DNA of 64,000 bases from Tricholoma matsutake (taxonomy: Eukaryota; Basidiomycota; Agaricomycetes; Agaricales; Tricholomataceae): assembly GCA_026075535.2 (NCBI GenBank), contig AP026549.1, forward strand, positions 1,116,001 through 1,180,000, in the 5' to 3' direction. Numbering within the stretch: position 1 is the stretch's first letter; every line of letters begins with the position of its first letter. Under the pieces are notes generated by a model. That model searched no databases. It was not told the origin of the DNA and saw nothing but the letters and a program-made list of their open reading frames with translations. Below, piece by piece: positions 35,623-44,774 of this stretch. Position numbers and translations under genes: made by a program.

Positions 35623-37212
35623 ATGGCTACTATTACTGAAACTGCTGATCCACTTCTGAGACCTCCTCTAAACAAACTTAAAAATATCACAGCTTGGTCT
35701 ACTATTCATGCTTACCCTCATCTTTTTCACATCACCACTCCCATTAACATTGATATTTTCATGCCTTGTTATCTCACATCCTCACCAACCACTGGTTACG
35801 TCTGTCTGCCAAGGTCTTCAAGAAGGCTTCTGGCCATGGGCTAGAACAGAACATGTACATCCTCCATCCATAGTCAACAATGCATCTCTTCAGAAAATCA
35901 AGAATCCTGAGCATTTATCTTTCATACACGAGCAGCGCAATAAAGAAATAGCCTTAAGTCACTTCTCAGAAGCATTCACACCATTATTACCTGGAATGAC
36001 AACTGTTCCACTGTGGGTTGTTCCTAAACCACATTCAGACAAATTGCAGATGGTCGTTGATCAATCAGCCAGAGATTCTCCCCCAAATTCATATATTTCA
36101 TCAGATGATGCATGTGCTCATCTCAACACCCTTCATGTGTTATGTGCCACGCTTCTCAATGTTTGTGCACACTATGGGAATATCCCCCTTGTCCTATTCA
36201 AAACTGATGTATCTAAAGCTTACTGATGACTTCCAATGCACTTCCTTTGGCAGCTACACCAAGTTGTCACCATTGACAGTGAACACCATGTGGACAACAA
36301 CAATGACTTTGGCAATAGGGGAGCAGGCTGAATTTGGGTCACTTTTTTTGGCCTGGTGCTATGGATAGCAGTTTTCAGCAAACATATCCTCGACCATTTG
36401 CTTATGTTGATGAGTCATTCTCTTGGGATCTCACCAATAACCTCACCTATTATCCACCTTATCACAAGTACTTACCTGACAAACAAACCAAATTGCTTCT
36501 CCTTTTTGATGAAATCAGTGTTCCTCATGACAAAAGGAAACAAGTATTTGGCATGCCTCTTACAATTATTGGTCTAGATGTTGATCCCAATGCCATGACC
36601 ATCACAATGCCACCAGATGCGCACCATGATCTTATTGCCACAATTCGATCATTTGCAATGCCCCAGCATTGAACACTTAAAGACTTTCAGCATCTTGCAG
36701 GCTGGGTTAACTGGGCACTTAACACCTATCCATTACTCTGTCCTGGGCTGTCTTGCCTATATGAGAAGATGTTCCATCAAAGTTCAGAGCTGTTCCAGCA
36801 GCTTTCTGTCAGTGTTGCTATCTCCAACAAGCTGCATTGGCTTGCTAACCACATCAACAGATCCAACGGCATTCACATTATCAAGTCCCAAAATTGGTCT
36901 AGATCAGATGCAGACAACACATACCTTTCTGATGCCTGTCCATCAGGCATGGGTTACTGGTCACTGAAAGCCTGTCAGGGCTTTCAATGTCTGATTCCAC
37001 CATCCACCCATAATGGCACTTTCTTCTTCAAAGTGTTATCAGTTCTATCGGCTTTTCATCATGTATGCAAACATGCCTCTCCAAAGCCGTTGTGTCTTGC
37101 TATTCTTACTGATAACAGCAACATGTTCAACATGTTCAACTTGCTATATGCATTACCTGTATATAACCCTATCCTCATCACAGCTGTTGACTTAATGATT
37201 AGCACTGACTAG
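35623..37212 (+). pseudogene. YR retroelement reverse transcriptase and RNase H
   Basis: RT blocks in order: EGFWPWARTEHVHPPSIVNN, VPLWVVPKPHSDKLQMVVDQ, LFKTDVSKAY (first catalytic Asp), a frame break at 36226, then LPMHFLWQLHQVVTID-type sequence, and AYVDESFSWDL where YVDD is expected (Glu replaces the second Asp at 36406-36411). HKYLPDKQTKLLLLFDEISV and IIGLDVDPNAMTITMPPDAH follow. RNase H residues are visible as YLSDACPSGMGYW and AILTDNSNMFNMFN. At least three frame breaks. The frame stops in the inserted element at 37210. Confidence 0.85.
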
Positions 37213-37417
37213 GGCATGACTCAGGTGACCCCCAGGTAGAATTTCATGTACCCATACCCATACCCATGAACACTGTACCTGTTATGGTTATGGGTGCAGT
37301 TTTACCATGGGTATGGGGGGGTTTTGGTCAAAACCCACAGGTACCCCATGGGTTTCAATGAGTATGACATTAATAATTTATTATAATTCTAAATATATAT
37401 AAATACAATGGGGAGCC

Positions 37418-37720
37418 ACCCCCAACTCACGATTGTGAGCAAGGGGGGGTGGTGGAGGTGATGTGGCAGCCATTGGGAGAGAAACAGACCAAGAACCACC
37501 CCCACCTCGCATTTGCAAGCAAGATGGGGTGGTAGTCATGATGTGGCAGCCATTGCAGGAGAAACAGACCAAGAACCACCCCCACCTTGTGTTTGCAAGC
37601 AAGAGGGGGGTGGTAGTCATGATGTGGCAGTCATGATGTGGTGGTGCTCCTGAGTGAAACAAACCCAGAAACACCGAGTGAGAGGGGGTGGTGGCGGTGA
37701 TGCCACAGCCATTGTCAACT
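37418..37720. repeat. tandem repeat of ~80 bp hairpin units
   Basis: Three to four units of AGACCAAGAACCACCCCCAC, a GCATTTGCAAGCAAG core, GGGGTGGTAGTCATGATGTG, GCAGCCATTG, GAGAAAC. ACCACCCC and GGGGTGGT in each unit can pair. Confidence 0.75.
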
Positions 37721-37767
37721 AGAGGGGGCCATTGTTGATGAGAGGGGGCCATTGTTGTCATTGTTGC

Positions 37768-38160
37768 CTAGTAGAAAAAACACCCCCCACTCACATTTAG
37801 GACGAGGGGGGCGTGTCATCATTGTCTAGTAGAAAAAACACCCCCCCTCGCATTTAGAATGAGGGGGGCATGTTGGTTGTAGTTGTCATCATTGTTGCCT
37901 AGTAGAAAAAACACCCCCCACTCACGTTTAGAATGAGGGGGGCATGTTGGTAGTTGTTGTTGTTGTTGCCTAGTAGAAAAAACACCCCCCACTCATATTT
38001 AGAACGAGGGGGGAATGGTGTCATTGTCTAGTAGAAAAATCACCCCCCACTTGCATTTAGAATGAGGGGGGCATGTCATTGTTGCCTAGTAGAAAAATCA
38101 CCCCCCACTTGCATTTAGAATGAGGGGGGCATGTTGGTAGCAGTTGTCATCATTGTTGAG
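37768..38160. repeat. minisatellite, six units of 57-75 bp
   Basis: Each unit reads CCTAGTAGAAAAAACACCCC, CCACTCACATTTAGAATGAG, GGGGGGCATGTTGG, then a variable GTTGTCATCATTGTT. Units begin near 37768, 37827, 37899, 37969, 38027 and 38085. CCCCCC-CTC and GAGGGGGG flank the conserved ATTTAGAA core, so each unit can form a hairpin. Confidence 0.85.
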
Positions 38161-38324
38161 CCATTGTTGTTGTTGTCGATGTTGATCAACAAAGTCATTT
38201 GATAAAACATGTGACCATTGGACTGGTACTGTGATACCCATAACACTGTGGGTATGGGTATGGTTTTGCCTCAGGTATGGAAATCCAAACCCATACCCAT
38301 ACCTGACCAAGCATACCCATAAGC

Positions 38325-39440
38325 AGTTTTCCACATCCCTCGAGCTGAAAACAAAGTTGCCAATGCCCTCTCATGTTTTGATAATGTGTCTGCATGTGTA
38401 TTGCAACCCAGATTACTTATCCAAAAGTTTTCACTGCCTTGATTCTCACTGGGGGCATCAGAGTTATGATTGATATCTCTTCCAAGTCCAGGCAGCCTTT
38501 TTGTGAGCCCTGGATGCTTGCGCATTTGCAACACAAATGTGCAATTGCTATCGATAGTGCTATTGACCCCAGCTCCTTATCTTCATATTCTTCTGCACTT
38601 AACTCTTACATCACTTTCTGTCAAGCTCATTGATTCCCAATCAATCCAACTCCTGAAACCCTTAGCTTCTACACTATGTACATATGTCACCACATCAAGC
38701 CCAAATCCATTGACAATTATCTCTCTGGCATCTCCAATCAACTCGAACCATTTTTTCCAAATGTCTGTTCTCATCATCACCATCTCCTCATCTCTCAAAC
38801 TCTTAAAGGCTGCAGGAAACTAAGACCTTCTTCCATTTCTCAAAAATGCCCCATCACCAGAACTGAACTTGGTTCCTTGTGTCACCACTATCTTCAGCCA
38901 ACTCTTACCACCCATGACAACAAACCATTTTTTGCTATATTACTCACCAGTTTCCATGGCCTTCTCTGCTTGGGTGAACTTGTCTGGCCTGACAATAAAT
39001 CCCTACAAGATTACCAAAAAGTCATTCTTTGACATACCACTCATGTTCATGACAGTTCCTTCAATTTTCATCTACCTGGTCATAAGGGTGACCAGTTTTT
39101 TGAAGGCAATCAAGTTCTCATCCAACAAACCAATACGATGATGACCCTTTTTCTCCATTCATTACCTACCTCATCAGCCACAATCGCCTAGTTCCTTTCA
39201 GCCCTGAACTTTGGCTGAGATCCAACAGCTCTATTCTTGGTTCCTTTGTTGGCTTCACCAATACTTCCTTGACAATGTCGGTGGACACTCTATGCAAGCT
39301 GGTGGAGCAACTGCCCTCGCAGAGGCAGGATTACCTCCCAACATCATCCAAGTGATCGGCTGATGGTCCACAGAAGCCTTTCAAGTCTATATTCATCGAC
39401 ATCCTACTTTATTAGCCACCCTTCTCTTTGGCTACCCCAC
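38325..39440 (+). pseudogene. YR retroelement tyrosine recombinase, catalytic Arg residues lost
   Basis: After FHIPRAENKVANALS (end of the RNase H module) come a core-binding helix region (HHIKPKSIDNYLSGISNQLE, KGCRKLRPSSISQKCPITRT) and the catalytic domain (LLTSFHGLLCLGELVWPD). The first catalytic Arg is Cys (TGC 38967-38969). GHSMQAGGATALAEAGLPPN carries the His, but the second Arg is Gln (CAA 39295-39297). A TGA at 39361-39363 replaces Arg of the IGRW block. The nucleophile Tyr remains (VYIHRHP, TAT 39388-39390). All three losses are single CpG transitions. Earlier frames are also broken near 38640 and 39040. The enzyme would join circular cDNA to the target in the nucleus. Confidence 0.9.
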
Positions 39441-39674
39441 CAACCCCACCTCATGATTGCATGTTTCCATCTCTCCTTTCACTTATCCTTTTTCCTTCTG
39501 TATTTATATCCCAACTCTCACTGTACTTTTATATCTGGCTGTTTATCAGTGCATCTCTCATATTTCATACCTCTCCAACCAAAAAATAATAATAATAATA
39601 ATCCTTCTACTCTTCCCACCCTTACTACTAGCCTCTTTAGCTGTACATGCACAATTCACAATTGGTTGCACTAT

Positions 39675-39725
39675 GGGTGCACCATTCTTTTGGCTAAATC
39701 ATCCTTACTCTTAAGTCCTGAGCAT
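39675..39725 (+). repeat. 51 bp direct repeat, first copy (B1-like)
   Basis: GGGTGCACCATTCTTTTGGC through CTTAAGTCCTGAGCAT, repeated with one mismatch at 40297-40347. The 570 bp between them hold no gene (pyrimidine-rich, with TCTCATGCTTTGAGTAGG-like local repeats). Confidence 0.85.
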
Positions 39726-40296
39726 GTGATTAGTTGAATTTAAACTTATGTTTACTTAAGACTAATCACTGCAAAGGCAACATCTTGGTGATGACAGCCT
39801 GCACTTCTAAGTGCTGTACACCTTTGTGTTTGTCTTCAAGCTTCTGCAGCTCTTTCCTATGCCTCTTGGTGTACTCTTCCTGAGCTTTTCAGCTCTCTGT
39901 GTGCTACCCTGCTTACATGTTGTCCCTTATGATGACATCTGTCTCACAACTGGTATATAATCTTACCCATTGCACGAGAGTTTTTTTTGTCACCTCTTTC
40001 AACTCTTAACTCTCATGCTTTGAGTAGGTTCTTCTTCTTATTCCTGGTTACCTCTTTTAACTCATAACTCCTGTGTTCTTAGTAGTCATCCCAGTTGCCT
40101 TAACCCAACTCTCCCACCCTTTTTCCCTTTCTCTTTCTGTTACATGGGCAGACTGGTCATGCCTGAGCCAACAGGATGGATGACGCTATATTCCTTTGTC
40201 CTATTGGCATGAACAAAGATGACATAGATCATACCAGTTCATGTGTAGAACTTTGACTGGTAGCTTTCCTCATATGTTGCTTGTCTTTTTCAGTCA

Positions 40297-40347
40297 GGGT
40301 GCACCTTTCTTTTGGCTAAATCATCCTTACTCTTAAGTCCTGAGCAT
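40297..40347 (+). repeat. 51 bp direct repeat, second copy (B2-like)
   Basis: Ends in AGCAT exactly where the Gypsy C LTR begins at 40348, so Gypsy C may have inserted in this repeat. Confidence 0.85.
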
Positions 40348-42093
40348 TGATATGACTGCATACTGTTCTGTGCATGTACTATGGTATTTTTTGGAATTCT
40401 ACTAACATTCATAAGACATTCCGATCATCTGGCGCACTATGCTACAAGCCACATTTTGCACTTTCCTTCGCAACTTCTCTACAAATGACCTTATACACTG
40501 GACTATGATTCCAATCCACCGTTCGAGCAATTTGGTATCTTACAAGGTCATTCTCCACACCCTTCCACATCAGCGATCTGTGTTCACCAAATGTGCCTTT
40601 TTGTGCATTTTGTGGTTTCAATAGTATCATACCTCAGCAACTCATTCCAGTCACTCTGATGGTCGGAATAATGATATAATCAAGATTCATTAACAACATC
40701 AGGCGTTCCTACTGTGTAGCACTATCATGCACACGAACTCCGAGAAGCCCAGAGCACATCAATGAAGGTGCACCAAATATGGTAACCATTTGTGATCCGA
40801 CATTATATTCATTTAGTCCTCTTTTATCTTCTTATCAAGGCAATTGTTTTTATGGGTGGAACTTGTGATCTGAGGGTTTGTGCTTTTTCATCTAACTCCT
40901 TTTACTTTAATTTTCATAGCATAAAACAGTCTTGTAAAATAGCACCTAAAGACAGGAGAATCATACGTGAACCTCATTCCCTCTCCCTCTTGCATAGTGC
41001 TCATTTTCAAAGTTTTACATCATCCCACTCTTGAATTGCTGTGTTGTGCCTTTGTCTTATTGTGCATTATTGTATTGTGTTGTGCATTTTGGTTGCACTT
41101 ATCATATCATCATATTGTGCTTTCATATTATCAAATCTTTTGCTTCCACGTTTGCTTTCTGCACTGTTCCGCATAACTGTGTCTTCTCGACTATCACTAT
41201 TATTAGTGCTTAAAGGACTGGTCCATGTGACTGGAAGATAACCAGAACTGGACCGGACCAGGACCGGAAAAAACCAGACCATCAGTCCGGTTTTTTCAAA
41301 TTTTAAGTTAGAAAACTGCAAAAGACTGGTCCTACAAGACCAGTCCTGACCAGTCATAACCGGTTAAGCACAGGTACGTAATCCTCTTGTAATTACCTTG
41401 AAACTGGTCAAAAAATTAAGCAAATCAGTGAAGAATTGAGTGAGATATCACCAAAAATGAGTTTCCCAATCAGGTTTCAGGTTGTGAAACCCATCTTTGG
41501 TGATATCTCACTCAATTCTTCACCAATCTGCTTAATCTTTTGACCGGTTTCAAGGGAATTACTATTGGTAGGTTCCCCACAAGTGGTTTTGAGCAGTTAT
41601 TCCCACTTCATACATCAGTCCTACTGGCTTTTAGTAAAACTGGTCACATTGGGAAACTCATTTTTGGTGATATCTCACTCAATTCTTCACCAATCTGCTT
41701 AATTTTTTGACCGGTTTCAAGGGAATTACTATGGGTAGGTTTCCCACAAGTGTTTTTGATCAGTTATTTCCACTTTGTACATCAGTCTTACTGGCTTTTA
41801 GTAAAATCAGTCACAACTGGTTAGGACCAGTTTTTTGTGGTTTTTTGCGGTTCTGGTCTGGTTATTTGGTTATTTCCTTTTATGGAGGACCAGTCCGGTT
41901 CCGGTCTTGCCAAAAATGGCGTGAGAACCAGGACCAGACCGGACTTTTAAGCACTAACTATTATTCTCATATCAGGTTCAGTTGTATTTCGAAGGATGAA
42001 CCGAGACCCTCTAGCCAAACCTTCACAATTAGAATGCACCTGCAGTTGTAGGGTTTGTGTTTTATTTGGTGTTAAACTCAGTATCGAGTATCA
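40348..42093 (+). repeat. Gypsy C 5' LTR (carrying a MITE)
   Basis: 985 bp of LTR plus a 753 bp hAT MITE and its 8 bp duplication. Downstream, TGGAGCCCACCATGAGGG at 42111-42128 begins with TGG, as a primer site complementary to a tRNA 3' CCA would, but lies 17 nt from the LTR end, so it is only a candidate. Confidence 0.85.
41204..41956. mobile_element. hAT-type MITE in the Gypsy C LTR
   Basis: TIRs TAGTGCTTAAA...TTTAAGCACTA bound 753 bp. The flanks ACTATTAT (41196-41203 and 41957-41964) are an exact 8 bp duplication, and the uninterrupted site is present once in the 3' LTR (near 51807). TAGTG fits the hAT YARNG terminus. Inside are inverted ACTGGTCC/GGACCAGT motifs and an internal repeat of GGTGATATCTCACTCAATTC (three times, one inverted). 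No transposase. Confidence 0.93.
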
Positions 42094-42441
42094 CTGAGAG
42101 TCATCAACTTTGGAGCCCACCATGAGGGTTCTAACAGTTTGAATACAGACCTTAATTAGACCTCCATTGACTTGCTCTTTGCCCTAGCTATTAATTCCTT
42201 TCCTGACCTTCGTACCGAGCTTTTGAGAGCTGTGCATCACCGTGGACAATCACCTGACTTTGAAACTGTCTTTCTAGCCAATACTCATTATCCGATTGCA
42301 CTGTCTCTATCAAACACTCCATCCGACTCAACCCTTCCTCTGCTTACACCATCTGTATCTGCATGTTTGTTGCCAGTCTCCCAGTCTTTACCCCTTCCCC
42401 TAACCTCTTCATGACAATCCACACATATTACCACACCAGCC
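42094..42441 (+). other. Gypsy C leader
   Basis: Untranslated leader between the LTR and the gag start. An open frame 42172-42414 is present but has no recognisable domain. Confidence 0.4.
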
Positions 42442-43920
42442 ATGGCTACCCAGCATATGCCCTCAGCCTCTAACCAGAACACACCAGGTTTTGATCCTGC
42501 AAAACCAAGAGAGCTCCAAAAGTACTTCGATGAAGTTGCACAGCTACTCCGAGACTGTAACATCACTGATGAAACTGACCAAAAGTTTCACACCGTGTGT
42601 TATGTAGACAGCGATACTGCTGATACTTGGAAACATCTAACAGAGTATGGTGCTACACATAACTATGCCACATTCAAAGCTGCAGTTCACAAGCTGTACC
42701 CTGGTTCATGCGATGGCAGCAAGTGGAGTATTAGCAACCTAGACAAACTCATTGGTGAGACTGCACATGTTGGCCTCATGACTGCAGAAGACATTGTGTG
42801 CTATTATCAATCGTTCTTCAACATTAGTGAGTATTTAGTTGGACAAGGTATTCTAGCACACTCGGACCAGAGTAGGATGTTTGTTAGAGTATTCCAACCT
42901 GATCAGCTTGAGCATATTTTGAACCATCTCTCTATCGCAGTACCAAACCAAGCCGCAAATGTTCCCTATTCGTTAGATGCGATATGCAATGCCATCTCAA
43001 CTTCATCTTTGATGGACCAGGAAGATATTTCCAGCCACTTTCTGAATTCTTGTCACAAGGTGCTGCGTCATTTTCCCCATATGCTCCATATCCTGCCTAT
43101 GTCATGCCTGCACCTCAGCCTCCGTCCAGTCCTCCTGTAGTAAAAACTGAGGACTTCAATATGTTATTTGAGTGCATGACCCAGACCATCATTACGGCAT
43201 TGAACACTTTGCAACGAGACTTTAGCAATCCTACACAACACACAAATGACACATGCAATGGTTGCGGTCAGATCAGTCATTATATTCCTGACTGCGACAC
43301 AATCGAACAACTTATATCACAGGGAAAATGTCAATGAAATGCTGAAGGATGTGTCGTTCTCCCTGGTGGCGGATTTGTTCCACGTTCAATTCCAGGCAAA
43401 CACTTAGCAGAACATATTGAAGAATGGCATAGCTGCAATCCAGGACAGATCGCATCAGGACAACTCTCTTCTAATACGAATGCGCAGCTCATCTACCACA
43501 TAGCGCCTCTACTGACGCCCACTGTGCAAATTCAATCAATATATGTTTCCACTTCCCCACCTTTGACAATCCCTGCCAACACAATTAAGATTCCACAGCT
43601 CATGAAAGAAGAGCGCATCAATGCCCTCAAGCAAGAACTATTGGCGCTTCACAAGAAACAAGTGTTCAATGGTGTAGAGATTCTGTGATGACCTCTGCAT
43701 GCACCCCAGAATGATGGAAGCGCACCCACTAACGAGCCTCAGCCAGCTCCAGTCGACGAAAGCCAGCCTTCTCTCCCTATTGAACATGAGACCGAGACCA
43801 TTAGTGATCCCCCAGTTCACCCCTATTCCAACATCCCGGAAGCACATTTTGTACCCGTTGTAGGTGATAAGACCCTGGTCCCTCGACTACTTCCAAGGGT
43901 AAAGAACTGTCATATCATAC
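42442..43920 (+). pseudogene. Gypsy C gag
   Basis: The ATG at 42442 opens a 232-codon frame with an N-terminal helical gag core (PRELQKYFDEVAQLLRDCNI, FKAAVHKLYPGS). Near 43030 the reading continues in another frame (PYAPYPAYVMPAPQPPSSPP), followed by a CX2CX4HX4C knuckle (CNGCGQISHYIPDC). A TGA at 43335-43337 follows GKCQ and is plausibly a decayed CGA, because NAEGCVVLPGGGFVPRSIPG continues in the same frame. A further double stop lies at 43686-43691. The product would be the particle protein. Confidence 0.85.
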
Positions 43921-44028
43921 CAATGTTCCTATCCAGGACCCAAAGATTATAAACAATGTGTACAAGTGGGCTATGAAAGCGCCTTTGGTTATGGTTTCCC
44001 ATGAAGAACTATTGTACTTTCGTCAGAA

Positions 44029-44700
44029 TTGCACCAGCATCATCAAGAGCAGGTTACTCCAAAGTGCATCATGATGAACAGTATGGACATTGTTTCCACA
44101 AATTTTGCCGGTATTCTACCCTTTGTGCACTACGAGCTAGACATCGCAGACCCCAATGACAAATCCCTTTATGCAACCCCTCCAGCTAGTAGCGCCATTG
44201 CACAACCTCAGCTGATTATATTACAAGACCCTATCGAACAGTATATCAATAACCTGGGCCCAGGAGAGACCAAGGACCCCGAAATTGTGAAAGTTGCAAA
44301 AGAGTCACATGCACTGCGCTCCATCGAGCTGCTAATTGATAACCAGGAATATATTGAAGTGATCATTGACCCTGGTTTACAGATTATCACAATGTCAGAA
44401 GCAGTGTGTCACCATCTCAGCCTTCAGTACAATCTGTGCATCTGCTTACACATGCAATCTGTGAATGGCGATGTAGATGAATCACTTGGTCTCATGTGCA
44501 ATGTTTCAGTGCATATAGGAAACATAGTTGTCTATATTCAGGTTCATGTTATCCATTCGCCAGCATACAACATCCTTCTCAGCTGTCCTTTTGATGTTTT
44601 AATGTGCTCTATTGTCTGCAATTTTCTGAATGAAGTGCAAACAATTACTATTAGTGATCTGAACACTGGACTTGTCTCCATAATCCCGACCAAACCTTGA
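44029..44700 (+). pseudogene. Gypsy C protease domain
   Basis: 223 codons ending in a TGA. The C-terminal half is a retropepsin-like fold with VIIDPGLQIITMSEAVCHHL, then NILLSCPFDVL, corresponding to the second ILG.P block. The catalytic triplet is Asp-Pro-Gly (GACCCTGGT at 44367-44375) instead of DSG/DTG. Several Cys and Ile residues sit where Arg and Thr are usual (for example LSCPF for LGRPF), consistent with CpG decay. Confidence 0.75.
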
Positions 44701-44774
44701 GGACAACCCCAACACCAGTTATCACATAGTGTGCTGCCCATCATTCCCATCAACCTTGCACAACATGGAAATTT

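Larger units (their letters stand above)
37210..38321. mobile_element. G-rich minisatellite element inserted in the YR retroelement
   Basis: The coding sequence is interrupted between ...LMISTD and AVFHIPRAENKVANALS, which are adjacent in intact elements. The inserted DNA starts TAGGGCATGACTCAGG and ends CCTGACCAAGCATACCCATA, weakly inverted. Just inside both ends are CCCATACCCATACC/GGTATGGGTATGG arrays in opposite orientation. TAGGG fits a hAT terminus. Target duplication is not clear (AGCACTGAC versus AGCAGTTTT). No transposase inside. Confidence 0.6.
34740..40347 (+). mobile_element. tyrosine-recombinase retroelement (DIRS/Ngaro-like), dead
   Basis: The content in order is a gag-like Cys/His region, an RT, an RNase H and a tyrosine recombinase, on the plus strand and without LTRs. 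That combination defines the YR retrotransposons, which insert through a circular intermediate rather than a DDE integrase. A 51 bp direct repeat (39675-39725 and 40297-40347) after the recombinase fits the B1/B2 part of split direct repeats. A 1.1 kb foreign element (37210-38321) separates RNase H from the recombinase. Gypsy C begins directly after the second repeat. The left boundary is uncertain. Confidence 0.8.

Noticed and set aside
37768..38160. CRISPR array
   Set aside because: Eukaryotic context, units vary in length, spacers are low-complexity and no cas genes exist; it is a minisatellite.
37210..38321. Interstitial telomere repeat
   Set aside because: The G-rich units (CCCATACC, CCCCCCACTCAC) do not contain the fungal TTAGGG repeat in tandem.
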